A DNA stretch of 64,000 bases from Pyrenophora tritici-repentis (GCF_003171515.1 NC_089390.1:4898001-4962000); one strand, 5' to 3'. Numbered from the stretch's first letter, positions 48,585 to 59,300 are shown. The notes: a model not told the origin generated them from the letters alone. Numbers and translations: made by a program.

Positions 48585-48850
48585 TTTTTAGGTGCAGGAG
48601 AGGAGTTACATGCTCATTTTCTATTTCCATTTTAGTGAACACGCGGAAGCAGACACATGTCCAGTGGGCCAGCAATTTTAGAAGGAGGAGAAGGAAAGGG
48701 CATATTTCGTTCATAGTCTCATTTTAGGTAGAAGACGCAGAAGCGGACATATGTGTCAAGCTTCCGTAATTTTAGAGAAAGAGTAAAGGAGAGGTGCATA
48801 AGTGCCATTGGTACGCTATTTTAGAGGGACAGAGAAGAAAGAAGAAGGCA
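48585..48850 (+). repeat. Diverged tandem array, unit about 45-49 bp
   Basis: TTTT cores start at 48585, 48630, 48676, 48722, 48770 and 48819 (steps 45, 46, 46, 48, 49). Each core is TTTTAG followed by a purine-rich tract (GAAGGAGGAGAAGG, GAGAAAGAGTAAAGGAG and so on) and, in several units, a GACA(C/T)AT element. Similarity between units is in pattern and spacing more than in exact letters. Confidence 0.6.
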
Positions 48851-48952
48851 GAAGAAAGGATATTTGAAGTATGATGGGGTTTTTTCGCACATAGAGTTTT
48901 GGGTGAATATGAAGTATGTAAAGAAGAGAGAAGAGGAGGGAGGACGGCGTGT

Positions 48953-48966
48953 GGTATATATACACC
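48953..48966 (-). promoter_or_regulatory. TATA-like box of promoter-like module 4
   Basis: The minus strand reads GGTGTATATATACC, then a pyrimidine tract (CCTCCCTCCTCTTCTC). No clear TAGCGC precedes it. Confidence 0.4.
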
Positions 48967-49581
48967 AGAGAGGAGGCCAGTGCTTATGTCTAGGTGCCCT
49001 ACCGATTCTTGAATTCGGGAATGTTAGGTGCTCCAGGCATTCGAGCACTAGGTACGCATTTCTGATCTCACGCCTCTCATGTAGTTGACTAGTTGACCCT
49101 TTAGGTCATACCAATAGTTTTTGGATGTATGTAAGAGTAAAAGTTAGACCGGTAAAAGTTTTTGAAAAGCCCGGAGACGCAGAGACAGTCCATGAGCTGG
49201 GGGCTTCTGGATTTTGAGTCGAACATTCGATCTCCGACTTCAGGTTTTCAATGTTTTAGATATTCAGAAAGGTCGTTCATCCCGGGGAGTTTTTGTAATT
49301 TTTGAGAAGCTAGCGTCCGCCTCGTATACTAAGTATCTCCACAACTTTCAGCAAAACATCGATTGCTGACGAGTATCTTTGAAGAAATTCCCAGGAACAG
49401 TGATTTTAGAAAGTACCGGAAAAGACGAGCGACCATCATCACGTTCGTATGGGGGGGGGGGTTTGAGAAGACAGGGTAAAGAGAAAGCTCATCGGAACAC
49501 GACGACGGCGTTTTTGAGAAGAAAGTGCAGAAGTTTGTAATTCTGTGAGAGAAAGAAAGAAAGATAGTAGGCAGGAGGGGT

Positions 49582-49611
49582 GTTTATATACCCACACAAC
49601 GCCAAGCGCTA
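49582..49611 (-). promoter_or_regulatory. Promoter-like module 5: TAGCGC plus TATA-like box
   Basis: The minus strand has TAGCGC (49611-49606), then TTGGCGTTG and TATATAAA, followed by CACCCCTCCTGCC and a long TTTCTTTC tract. Confidence 0.45.
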
Positions 49612-49981
49612 GGACAAAAAACCTCGCCCTTTACTTTTAGAAATCCGGAAGGCCGGCAGAAGACATCCAGCATTGGTAAATCGATTTCGAACACACATGC
49701 CGCAGCAGTGTCATTTTTATATGCAGCAAACCCGAGAAACCCCACAGTCCATAGTATTCTTCATCTTCTGTTTTTAATTCCGTATTTTGTAGAAACTCTC
49801 TCTCCTCTCTCATACACAAGCGGTCAGTCTTTTTTCAACTCCGCATTGTTTCGGAACTATCACTCTTTTTTTCACATACACAAACGGTCAGTCTTTTTGA
49901 ATACCCAGATTGTTTAAAAGACTCGGCAGGGAAGACGCAGACAGATCATGTAGAACCCCTTTTATGGCTTTGGTCACACAC

Positions 49982-49997
49982 CATACACTGTATTATC
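49982..49997 (+). repeat. 5' target-site duplication of the SINE-like element
   Basis: CATACACTGTATTATC, identical to 50544-50559, ends exactly where the tRNA-like head begins. Confidence 0.85.
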
Positions 49998-50094
49998 GGG
50001 GGGATGGCGCAGTGGTAAAGCGCCTGGTATTCCTTTACCGCACTCCAAATTTGCAGTGTAGTAGAGGTCGAAGGTTCGAATCCTTCTCCTCTCA
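49998..50094 (+). other. tRNA-like head of the SINE (not a functional tRNA)
   Basis: Acceptor-like arms GGGGGGA and TCCTCTC pair fully (two G-T wobbles). D-like arm GCGC/GCGC and T arm GAAGG-TTCGAAT-CCTTC are good. The anticodon arm is not canonical: TGGTA/TACCG pair around a six-base loop (TTCCTT), followed by about 29 bases before the T arm. This looks like a degenerated tRNA or a fusion rather than an intron-bearing tRNA. Confidence 0.7.
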
Positions 50095-50543
50095 CCGCCA
50101 CTTGTGGCTTTACCAAAAAATATCGAACGGCTTACTCCAACTCGCAAATTTTCACCTACCCCTGCAAACCTAAGCGACAGGTTATAGCCGCAGTACACCC
50201 GAGCCACGCACTGCTACGACTACAAACACTACGCTAAGCTTGTTACAACCCTACGCCTCGTTCAAGATCCCATGGCTTTTTCCCCTTTGAGGTTTTTTCA
50301 GACTTAGGAACACGAGGAAAGCGTTGCAAAAAGAGATAGGTTGAAGAGAAGGAAAAACAGGCAGCTATAATAGGGTTTTACTTTCTCTCCTCCCCTGTAA
50401 TAGCTAGGACATGCCTAAACTACATTAGTCAAACATAACCAACGAACATCAAAGGAGAGATAAAAATAGCTAGAATGGCATCTGCCACCGTCCTACATAG
50501 TCTCTGACTGATAAAGGACGCTAATGGATTACATACATACATA
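49998..50543 (+). mobile_element. tRNA-derived SINE-like retroelement, apparently full length
   Basis: The element begins at the first base after a 16-bp duplication, with a tRNA-like head of 97 bases (49998-50094). A unique body follows to about 50530, then a TACA microsatellite tail, then the second copy of the duplication at 50544. The head carries an RNA polymerase III A box (TGGCGCAGTGG, 50005-50015) and a perfect B box (GGTTCGAATCC, 50073-50083). This layout is the textbook SINE structure, mobilised by a partner LINE. The body is richer in G+C than the surrounding DNA. A caution: TTTTT (50279 region) and TTTTTT (50294 region) lie inside the body and could end Pol III transcription early. 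It encodes no protein. I know of no named family that matches. Confidence 0.8.
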
Positions 50544-50549
50544 CATACA
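50531..50549 (+). repeat. ACAT/TACA microsatellite tail
   Basis: Four to five ACAT units at the 3' end of the SINE-like element, running into the target-site duplication. Confidence 0.85.
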
Positions 50550-50559
50550 CTGTATTATC
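50544..50559 (+). repeat. 3' target-site duplication of the SINE-like element
   Basis: CATACACTGTATTATC, a perfect copy of 49982-49997. Confidence 0.85.
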
Positions 50560-50611
50560 TCGTTTTTCTGAAAAAAGGGAGGAGACGGACATATTTTGGG
50601 CTTCTTCAAGG

Positions 50612-50985
50612 TTTTTAGAAATAGAAGGAGGAAAGGTACTCAGTGGATTTTATAAATAGGAGGGAAAGAGAGGAGACGGACATCACGTCTGTGTTGGGGC
50701 GATTTTAGAAAAAGAAGGGAGAAAGTAGAGAAACGCATATGTCCTTGAATCGGTAGGTTTTAAGAATAGAAGGGAGGAAGCGCAGAAACAGACATCGAGC
50801 GCATACCCGTAGATTTTCAAAAATAGAGGGAAGAGAGTGCAGAACACAAACATTCATAGTGCCCACCCGATTTTTAATAAATAGTAGGAAGAAAGAGCAG
50901 AGACACACACATCACAGTTTCCCATGTGTTTTTGGAAATAAACAGGAAGAAAATGTGGTAAAGAAGAGACAGAGAAAGTCCACAG
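50612..50985 (+). repeat. Diverged tandem array, unit about 55-58 bp
   Basis: T-run cores start at 50612, 50648, 50703, 50758, 50814, 50871 and 50929 (steps 36, 55, 55, 56, 57, 58). The unit is (A/G)TTTTAGAAATAGAAGGGAGG-like sequence, then CAGARAC and GACAT. On the minus strand three or four units translate in one frame as related 18-19-residue peptides (frame 50705-50908). Confidence 0.65.
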
Positions 50986-50991
50986 CAGGAG

Positions 50992-51017
50992 ATATTTATA
51001 CCCCAACGCCGGCGCTA
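50992..51017 (-). promoter_or_regulatory. Promoter-like module 6: TAGCGC plus TATA-like box
   Basis: The minus strand has TAGCGC (51017-51012), CGGCGTTGGGG, then TATAAATA and a pyrimidine-rich stretch. Shares GGCGTTG with module 5. Confidence 0.45.
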
Positions 51018-51379
51018 CCTTTCCTACATTCGTTAGTTCGCTGCTGATTTTTAATAAACTCTCTCAGCAGAAGCATGAGCTGTGTTCCTGTGTTGTTCGT
51101 TTTTTTCAATCAAGCGAAGCCGCCAGCTTCCAACTTGGCGGTTGATGGCAACGATCTTTTAAATTCTCTACAGCAACGACACATACACCCTCTACTCAGT
51201 ATTTTTTGAAAAGAGGTCACCACACTATATCGCTGAATGGCTGTAATTTTAGAAGGGACAAAAGGGGAAAGGCAGTCAAACTCATCACAGACTTCTGCCT
51301 CTCGTTTTAGACTTATACCATAGATTTTAGAAATGTGGGTGATGAGAAGAGAGAAGGAGTAAAGGCGGACGTAGAGGGG

Positions 51380-51398
51380 TTTATATACATCTGCGCTG
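51380..51398 (-). promoter_or_regulatory. Promoter-like module 7: CAGCGC plus TATA-like box
   Basis: The minus strand has CAGCGC (51398-51393), then AGATG and TATATAAA, followed by CCCCTCTACG and CTTTACTCCTTCTCTC. Confidence 0.4.
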
Positions 51399-51935
51399 AG
51401 GCTTGTCACGTGTTCAGTGTCTCACATCCGCCATCTCCAAGTCCCGTATGTCTCAAAAATTTACATGCTTCAAAATACCATGAAGAGCGTCATGTATGCG
51501 CACTCACACATCACGTGCCCCTCCCGCTCCCCAGAGGTATATGAACCCCCCATTCTAGCCCTCTCCCTTCCTCTCTCTCTTCTAACACATTACTATCATA
51601 AACTTTCCATGCTTTCTCTAAAACTATAGGATTCTCAGATGATGTGGAGGAGAGACTTTCCCGCTTCCCAATCTTTTCTAAAAACGAACAATTTTCGGCT
51701 CGATGGAGTTCTGTCCCTTTCCAGCTTTCCTAAAACCAAGAATGGAAAATTTGCATGTTCCGCCACATACCTCCCCTTTTTAAAAATAATGTTGTTGTGT
51801 TGAAAACCCCGGTTAAAAATTAAGGAAAATGTCTGTATGTGACGGATTTTGAAAAAAAAATAAGATCAACAAATGTATGGTTCCGTTCCCGTGGGAGGTG
51901 CTCAAAAAACTACTAAAAGCGGTGATTCTACTTCG

Positions 51936-52016
51936 CATGTGTGCCACGTGAGACACCACCCTCTCCATCTACCAAAAACAGAAGAAAAGCGCGTCATGTG
52001 CTGTACGTGAGACACC
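51936..52016 (+). repeat. Two-copy direct repeat, 59 bp apart
   Basis: CATGTG(N4)ACGTGAGACACC occurs at 51936-51957 and 51995-52016 (18 of 22 positions identical). The spacing is close to the unit length of the neighbouring array, so it is probably a further piece of it. Confidence 0.6.
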
Positions 52017-52128
52017 CACACAACACATATATCATGCAATTCTTCGCGCGTTCATTTATAAAACACTGAGAAAGGAAAGATGAAGGTGAAATATGGGGCG
52101 AAGGTGCGGTCGGGCGGGAGATGGAAGT

Positions 52129-52142
52129 GGTATTTATACACC
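52129..52142 (-). promoter_or_regulatory. TATA-like box of promoter-like module 8
   Basis: The minus strand reads GGTGTATAAATACC, then CACTTCCATCTCCCGCCC. It lies about 220 bases downstream of the RAT1 stop codon, reading in the same direction. Confidence 0.4.
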
Positions 52143-52359
52143 ATGACTTCCACTCGGACAAGAATCATCTTCACCAGATATCACATGTCCAGCAAAGCCC
52201 ACGGTCATGAAAAACAAGCAGTATGAACATAAGCGTACATTACATAGTTATCCTAAAACAGTTTTTTTCTGGTTGCATCTCCGAGTCCGTGATATCTTAC
52301 ATCTTACTTGGAAGAAACCCGTGCCTCGTGTTTTTCCCTTTCCTCATTGCCTTGCTAGT

Positions 52360-55300
52360 TTAGCGGTAGTCGTTGGCGTTGTACGTAGGCCTGTTGTTTT
52401 GGTATCCTCCTCCACCGCCACCACCACCACCACCACCACCGCCGCCGCGATATCCACCTCGTCCGCCTCTGCCGCCACGGCCACCTCTGTCGTCCCGTGG
52501 TGGGCGGTCGTTGTATGCGTTGTTGCCTTGGTATCCGCCGCCGCCACCACCTCCCCCACTTCGTCCAAGGATCTCATCAGCAGGGCGGTAGAACCGCTCA
52601 TCCCTTAAGGAGCTGTTGTTGGGAGCTTGACGTGGTGGGGGTGCACCGTGATGCTGCGTGTTGCCCATCCAACCTCCCCGCTGTCCACCCTGGGGAGGGA
52701 CAGGCGGGGGTCCGTAACCAGGAGCACTATGACCTTGCCAACCACCTAGGTTAGGTGGGGGTACCCATCCGGGGGGAGGTGGAGGGAAGAAGTTGCCGCC
52801 AGGAGGAGGAGCAAAATTGGCACCGGGGAATGGTGGTGGGAAGTTGTGTGGGGGTGGGGGACCGCCGTAACCTCCCTGGTTGCCATTGTATCCGCCACGG
52901 TTGTTATCCCAGCCACCACCACCAGCTCCACGGCCATTCTGGTAGCCTCCTCGACCTCCGCCGTTTTGGTTCTCGCGGCGATCGTTGTAGCCTCCACCTC
53001 CACCTCCTCGGCCACCACGGCCACGACCACGGAAACCACCGCGCTCATTGTTGCGGCGCACCGATTCGGCCTCGCCGGGTTGGAGAGCTGGCTTGGGGAG
53101 CTTGACGCCTTCGAGCAGGACAGACTTGTGGGCGCGGCTTGAGCTGATGCTTGGCATTTCGTAGTATACTCTGCATTGTTATTAGTAACGCACAAACACT
53201 TTCATTTCACAGGAACATACCTCATTGAACGGTCTTGGGTGATTTCAAAATCTGTTGTGCCGTCGGCGTCAAAAGGTGGCACAAGTTGACTGTCCATGAC
53301 AAACAAATCATGCGGCTCAATGTCTCCATGGAGCGCACGACTCTTCGCAGGGTCGATCTTGTGCTTTTGTTGACCCTTGCGGTACAGTGCCTTTTCCACA
53401 TCATCAAAGAGACCACTCTCTTGTGAGAACATGAGGGTCTCCTTTCCAAACTCGTTGCGCTTCCTCTCGTCGTCGGAAAGCTCTGGGTACTTGGTTGCCA
53501 TGGCCTCCAGTAGTCGCTTTTCGTCGATGAAGGGCAGAACGGCAACACCCTGCCAGGCAAACTTCTTGCCGTTGAGATCGATGGGGAAGTCTTCAGGATA
53601 GAAGTCGACAATGGAGCTGTTGGGATCCTCCATGAGTACACGGAATGGCTCTGGGATGGCGTGGTTCGATGCGGCGGGCAAAACTCCCATCAATTGTTCA
53701 TAAGGATGGAAGGGCACGCCTTTTTCAAACAGCTTACGGGGGTCCATGTCTTCGAGACCGACAAAGTCGGCGGCAAAAGGAGCGTAGTGGTGAGGGAAGT
53801 ACCAAGTCCATGAGGGGCAGCCTTGCATATAGTAGGCCAACACCCAGCAGAGTCCCTCGGCGTACTGACGTGCGACCTTGTTGCGAAAAGCAATGTCGTT
53901 CGGCGCAACGTGAAACTTTTGCTCGTAGTAGCGCTCCTCATAACCATCTTCCCAAAGCATGATGGTGTCTTCTGGCGGACTATCGTCCTTCTTCGGAGGC
54001 TGAGCAGCCTGGGTCGGTGATTGAGGAACGACTGGGGTATTGCGGCCAGGTGTGCCGTTGTCGAGATCGTCCACCTCATCTAGCTTGCGCTTTCCAAGAT
54101 GGACTGGTGTTTCCGTACCAGACGCAGATTCTGAAGCAGGCTCAGAGTCTGGTGTTGGCTCAGGCTCAGGCAGAGATGTGCCATCGGCCTTAGCCTTCAA
54201 CATCTCCTTGAGGCGGGCTGCCGCGCTCTTGTTGGATTGACTATCACGAGAGTGCATAATGTCTTTGTGTACATCACGCACTTCCTTTGATTGCGCATCC
54301 TTGGGATCGAAGAACACGATACCTGCACTGGTGTAGGTGTCGGTAGTCTCCTTGGCGCGCTTGAACCCAGGCGCTGAAACGCCGTCGTTGTCTGTACGTT
54401 GACGCTTGTGCGCATTGCTCTGGGCTTCACGTCGAGCCCTATTTGCTGCCTGGCGATCGGCAACTTCCTTTCGCTTCTTGAAAATACCAGCCTCTCTGCT
54501 GGCAAGGGCGGACATGATTTGTTGTACACGGCGCATATCGGGGTAGCCGTCTTTGGTCACATAGTCATCCATCTCAGCAGCGAGATCGCGCCAGATGCTG
54601 ATCAACAAGTCGATACCTTGATCTCGAATCTCAAGACTGGGCAAATGTGGCAGGAAATCGTTACCGACAAAGAAACACATAAAGACCCAGTCGTCGAGAG
54701 AGCGTTCTAAGTCATACTTGAATGTGCGTTTGGGCGTGTCCATTTCGACAGCCAGATACTCGCGCAGGACGTTGGTGTGCAACCAAATGTATGGTTTGAG
54801 TTGATGTTCAGATGTGGCCCACTCCTCAGCAGCTTCTTCTTCGGTAAGCTTCTTCTCGTCTTCGGGAAATTCACAGTTTGTTCGAATATGTCCTTTGCGG
54901 CCACAACGAGTGCAGACCTTGTCCTTGCCTGAGTCGTAGAAGACATCTTCTCGAAGGACTTTGAAATGGGGCTCATGGGTAGCAAGACTCAACATGATCA
55001 AGTCGGCGTCCAAGCCGTAGATGACGTGCGAAGTGTTGGGGTCATGTGTGGGCATAGCGCGCTGCGAGCGAATGAAGTTCATAATCTTGTGTTCTCCTTC
55101 ACCAGGCACAGATGCATCAGAGATGATGACTTTCATGTCCTTCCACGAGGGGTCGGTTGTGAACTTGTAAGCACACCAGTATTGAAGACTCTCGGCAAGA
55201 AGATGCATGAAAGGTGTACCGGGTGTAATTGCATTCGAGTCCCAAGTCTTCTCCACGACCTCCTCAAGCGTGTTGATGTCTTCGCCGCGACTTGCTTTTT

Positions 55301-55724
55301 GTGAGTTGAGTATCTTCTGGAACTCTGCACGTTCCTCATCCTTCTCTTTGGCTTCACGAGCGGCACGGAAACGTCGCGATCGCTGTTGGTTCATCTTGGC
55401 ACGTGGCGCAACACCGTCGACGGCCATGTAGAGCAGCTTGCGAGGGCGGACCATGCCGACAACGCGGTCAGTGTATTCAAAGATGGCCATCATCATATCA
55501 GCCTCAGTTTTGGGCGCAGGCTTGTCTTCAGGATGCGAACAAGGATGTACAATGCCGTTCATATCGAGATATAGGTTGTCGAACTCTTCGCCATTTGGGT
55601 TGGGTCCGGTACGATCTACGGGTATGACGGCATCGCCGACCTTTTTTGGCAATTCTTCTTGCACGGTAGATACGATCTTTGGGTATTTCTGGCTGAGCCA
55701 GCGGAACATGGCGGGGACACCCAT
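52360..55724 (-). CDS. rat1: 5'-3' exoribonuclease 2 (RAT1/XRN2)
   Basis: Exon 1 (55724-53221) and exon 2 (53170-52360) join across a 50-base intron with a TTACTAATAAC branch site, giving 1104 residues; the splice makes MRVYYEMPS, a conserved XRN2 segment. The N-terminal nuclease domain starts MGVPAMFRWLSQKYPKI and contains the acidic active-site elements (YLDMNGIVHPCSHPED, AVDGVAPRAKMNQQR, ISDASVPGEGEHKI, YGLDADLIMLSLATHEPH). A CCHC zinc knuckle (CTRCGRKGHIRTNC, about residue 266), often present in fungal Rat1, follows. The second conserved region runs to about 840. The last 240 residues are Arg-Gly-Gly and Pro/Gly-rich. Rat1 degrades 5'-monophosphorylated nuclear RNA, trims rRNA and snoRNA precursors, and drives torpedo termination of RNA polymerase II. 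The gene shares a promoter with USO1. Confidence 0.97.
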
Positions 55725-56338
55725 GATGGCGGTAGGCGCTCAGTGGCGCGCGCTGTGTAGGGTGTAGGGTCGGGTAGCTCGAAAACGGAAGCGGAAGGAC
55801 GTGTGATGGTGCTCTGGGACTTGTAGTAATATCGCGATGATGCTTTCAAAGATACAAAGACAACAACGGCGCTGTGACAGTTGATGCGCCGGTCAGAGAA
55901 AAGAGACTGCCTACGGGCAACAGATGGCGCTTCCTCCTCTTGCTTGCGCCTGCTGCGTTATTCAACGGCTGAGCGACGAGATTCAGCGTCGCAATCTCTT
56001 CCAGCGCGCCGTTAGCGAGTTGCACACGAAATCGATGGTGTTTGGTGAGAGAAGCAAGCTGGGACGAGCTGTGGAAACTTGAGCGACGCGCTCTTTGACA
56101 ATCGCGGCCGACCATGTGGAGCCGGCGTTTAACCGAACAAACCCCTGTCAGAGCCGCAGTCCGTGCTCGGAATTATACGTGGAACTCTGGCTGGACAACT
56201 CAAGACTCTCTTTGGTCAGGAACGGGACACTGCGCATGCACCTGGAAAAGACACGCAACCTCAATGGGAGCTTGCTGTATATATCGCTGAGAACTCGGAC
56301 CACGCCTGCCATGAAGTCATAGCCCACGAATTTCCAAG
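55725..56338. promoter_or_regulatory. Divergent promoter region of RAT1 and USO1
   Basis: 614 bases separate the two start codons. Both genes are housekeeping, so a shared, TATA-less, constitutive promoter is likely. No TATA box was seen near either start. Confidence 0.5.
56311..56322 (+). promoter_or_regulatory. Minimal upstream reading frame before USO1
   Basis: ATGAAGTCATAG, a three-codon frame, ends 16 bases before the USO1 start at 56339. If it is within the leader it would lower translation of the main frame. Confidence 0.5.
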
Positions 56339-59300
56339 ATGATGCGAGTTCTCGAGGCCAATGCGCCTCCCAAGCAGACAGCCACCGACACCATCAGCAC
56401 CCTGAGTGGCAGACTGACGAGCGCAACCCTCCTCGAAGACCGCCGCGCTGCTATTCTCGGCCTCCGCAGCTTTGCAAAAGAATACCCAGCTTCGGTTGCA
56501 TCTGGTGCTCTACGTGGGCTTATTGCTTCTCTCACGAAAGATGGAGAGGACGTGGACACGCTCAAGGTGGTGCTGGAGACACTGCTCATGCTCTTTCACC
56601 CAGACGAACAAAGTCCCGAAGCTTCAGAAGAAATAGAACTCTGGCTAGCAGATCAATTCTCACAAGTACGCGCCTCCCATTTTTATATCTGCTAGTGCTG
56701 AGCTTATGGTAGCGACAAGACAATATAACCCTCCTCGTCGACCTCCTAGAGAAGCCAGACTTCTACGCCCGTCTATACTCTTTGCAACTTATTCGCGCCA
56801 TATCCCAAGCGCGACCCCAAAGAACCCAGGAATGCGTACTCACCGCGCCCGGAGGCATCGAACGCCTCGTAGATACCCTTGACGACCCCCGCGATGCCGT
56901 TCGCAACGAAGCCCTTGTCGTACTCACCGAATTGTCGCGAACATCTCCCGAACTACAGAAGCTCTTCGTCTTCGAGGATGCCTTTACTAAGGTCTTCAAC
57001 ATGATACATGCCGATGGCGGCCTCACACAGGGCGGTATGGTGGTGCAAGACTGTCTGAATCTATTGGCTGCCCTCATACGCTCCAATGTGTCGAATCAGA
57101 CCAACATTAGGGAAATGGGACATGTTGCGCGGTTCGCGGCTCTCTTGCCAGGCGGCAAGAAACCGAAGAAGGCGCGCACGGCTGCAGAACAGGAAGATGA
57201 CTGGGTCAGTCCGCAAAGTGACAAAAACATCTGGGGGCTGTTGGCCATTATGCGCATGTTCCTAGTCAAAGGAAACCCAGGCACACTGCAAAATCAGAAT
57301 GTCTTCCAGCAGAACGGCCTCGTCCGTCAACTCCTGAACATCGCTTTTGATCCTGCCACAGCCATGCCCATCAAGATCGAGGCACTCAATACCTGTGCTG
57401 ACCTAATTAGAGGCAACGCTCGTCTACAAGAAGGATTTGCCCAGGAACAGGTCAGGCCAATAGTTGAATCCGCCACAAACGGTCTTGTCTCTCCCAACAG
57501 TGTGGCTTCGGTATACGTTATCGAAGCGCTCCTCAATCTCGTCCTCTCCCCAGCCCCAAATGAACTCTTTGACTTGCGTAATGCTGGATGCGAGTGCATC
57601 AAAGCCTACTTCTACAACCATGTACAGATCCAAGAACATTTCCTGAACCGAGCCATAGGAGGCCATGAAGGTGGTGACGAAACAGCAAATGCTCTGACCA
57701 TCCTCATGGGCGGACCACAAGTTCCTCCCACCGGCGACCCCTACAGAATCTGGTTCGCAGCCAATCTCATTTACCACCTCATCTTCGACGACTATCAAGC
57801 AAAGGAGACCTTGATGCAAGTCAAAGAAGGAGATGCCGAAAGCGGTGAAGAGGTCGTCACGTGCATACAGACTCTTACCGCAAATCTCATCGCAAGTCTA
57901 CAACTCGGTGAGGATGAACGCATATCAATCGCATATCTTATGCTTTTGCTAGGCTGGCTGTTTGAGGATGCTGCCGCAGTAGATGACTTTCTGGCCGAGG
58001 CGAGTAGCTTGCAAAGTTTGGTACAGGCCGTTTTGACACCTGGCGAAGATCGAGTCTTGATTCGCGGTCTCTGTGCAGCACTACTGGGTGTTGTGTACGA
58101 GTTCTCAACAAGGGACTCACCTGTGCCACGACGGGAGCTTCAACCGGTTCTGACATCAAAGCTCGGCCGCGACAAGTACCTCGACGCTATCACGGGACTT
58201 CGACATCATCCGCTTGTGCGCGACTTTGAGGTCCTCCCACGTAACAGTGGCAGTGGTGGCAGCTTGCCTGATGTCTTTTTCGATGAAGCTTTCATTGATT
58301 TCCTCAAGGATAACTTTAGTCGCTTATCTCGAGCGATCGACCGCAATCCCAACATAGAACAGCATCATTCGCATGATGGTGTTGACCGGGATGTAGTTGA
58401 TGCACTGCGCGGCGAAAGAGACGAGAAGGAGCAGACCATACAAGAGCTCAAGGCACAGTTGATGACCCTGGAACAGAAGATCGACCAGGAGCAGGCTGAG
58501 CATCGCAAAACTCAGCAATCAGCCGAAGAACAACGCAGCACACTCAAGCGTATCAACGATAAGCTACATGAGGATCTTGACAAAGAAGTCGCAAAAAGAG
58601 ACCGCGAGTTCCGACAGGCCATGTTAGAGACGGAGAACAGATATAACCTACAGATCGTGGCACTCAACAACAAGGTCCAACAAGCGAGCAAAGATGCCAA
58701 TCTTGCCGTCTCCAAGGTCCGGCAAGAATACGACGAACAGCTGCACGGTTCGAACAGGGCACGTGATGAGCTAGAGAAGCGACTGGCTGTTTCAGACAAA
58801 GCTCGTCAAGAGGCAGTGGCAACAATTCGTAGCCTAGAGGAAATGCTGCAACAAACGCGCATTGAAGTGGCTACCATTACGGAAACTCTAAGTAATGCAC
58901 AGTCACATGTACAGAACAGCGAGGCGCAGCTGAAGCAGCTTCAAGAAGAAAAAGAATCACAGATACAACTACTCAGAGAAGAGAAGGAAGCGCAACTCAA
59001 GCAGTCCAAATTGGAGAAGGATAATCTCCAGTCGACCATCGACAAACTCAAAGAAGAGGTCCAAGAGCTCAAGACAAAAGCGCAAGACCAGATATGGAAG
59101 GTCAAGGACGCAGAAGAGAAGCTGCGCAAAGCCGAAGCGGCAGCAGTCACCAAGTCGGCCAAAGAAAAGGCAATCACGGATCTCCAGGAGAAGCTACGTA
59201 AAGCGGTTGAGAGCGAGAAGGAAAAGACTACTGAGCTTGAGGATTTGATTTTGGTACTCAGTGATCTTGAGGAGAAGAGGAGCAAGGACAAGGTATGTTG

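Larger units (their letters stand above)
46401..52359. other. Unusual 6-kb non-coding region with minisatellite arrays and promoter-like modules
   Basis: No frame exceeds 115 codons. The DNA is AT- and purine-rich on the plus strand and is patterned: dozens of TTTTAG-type cores, each followed by an A/G-rich tract of about 20 bases, interrupted at intervals by TATA-like boxes oriented to the minus strand. Between about 51430 and 51800 the same pattern appears in opposite orientation (AAGCG/CCCGCTTCC followed by TCTAAAA). A SINE-like element sits in the middle. I do not recognise a known gene, transposon or rDNA-like unit. Confidence 0.6.

Noticed and set aside
49998..50094. Functional intron-containing tRNA gene
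   Set aside because: Acceptor, D and T arms are good, but no 3' partner of the anticodon stem leaves a seven-base loop, with or without an intron; the flanking duplication and microsatellite tail explain it better as a SINE head.
48585..50985. CRISPR array or similar repeat-spacer system
   Set aside because: Repeats are strongly diverged and only the core is shared; the genome is eukaryotic and no associated genes exist.
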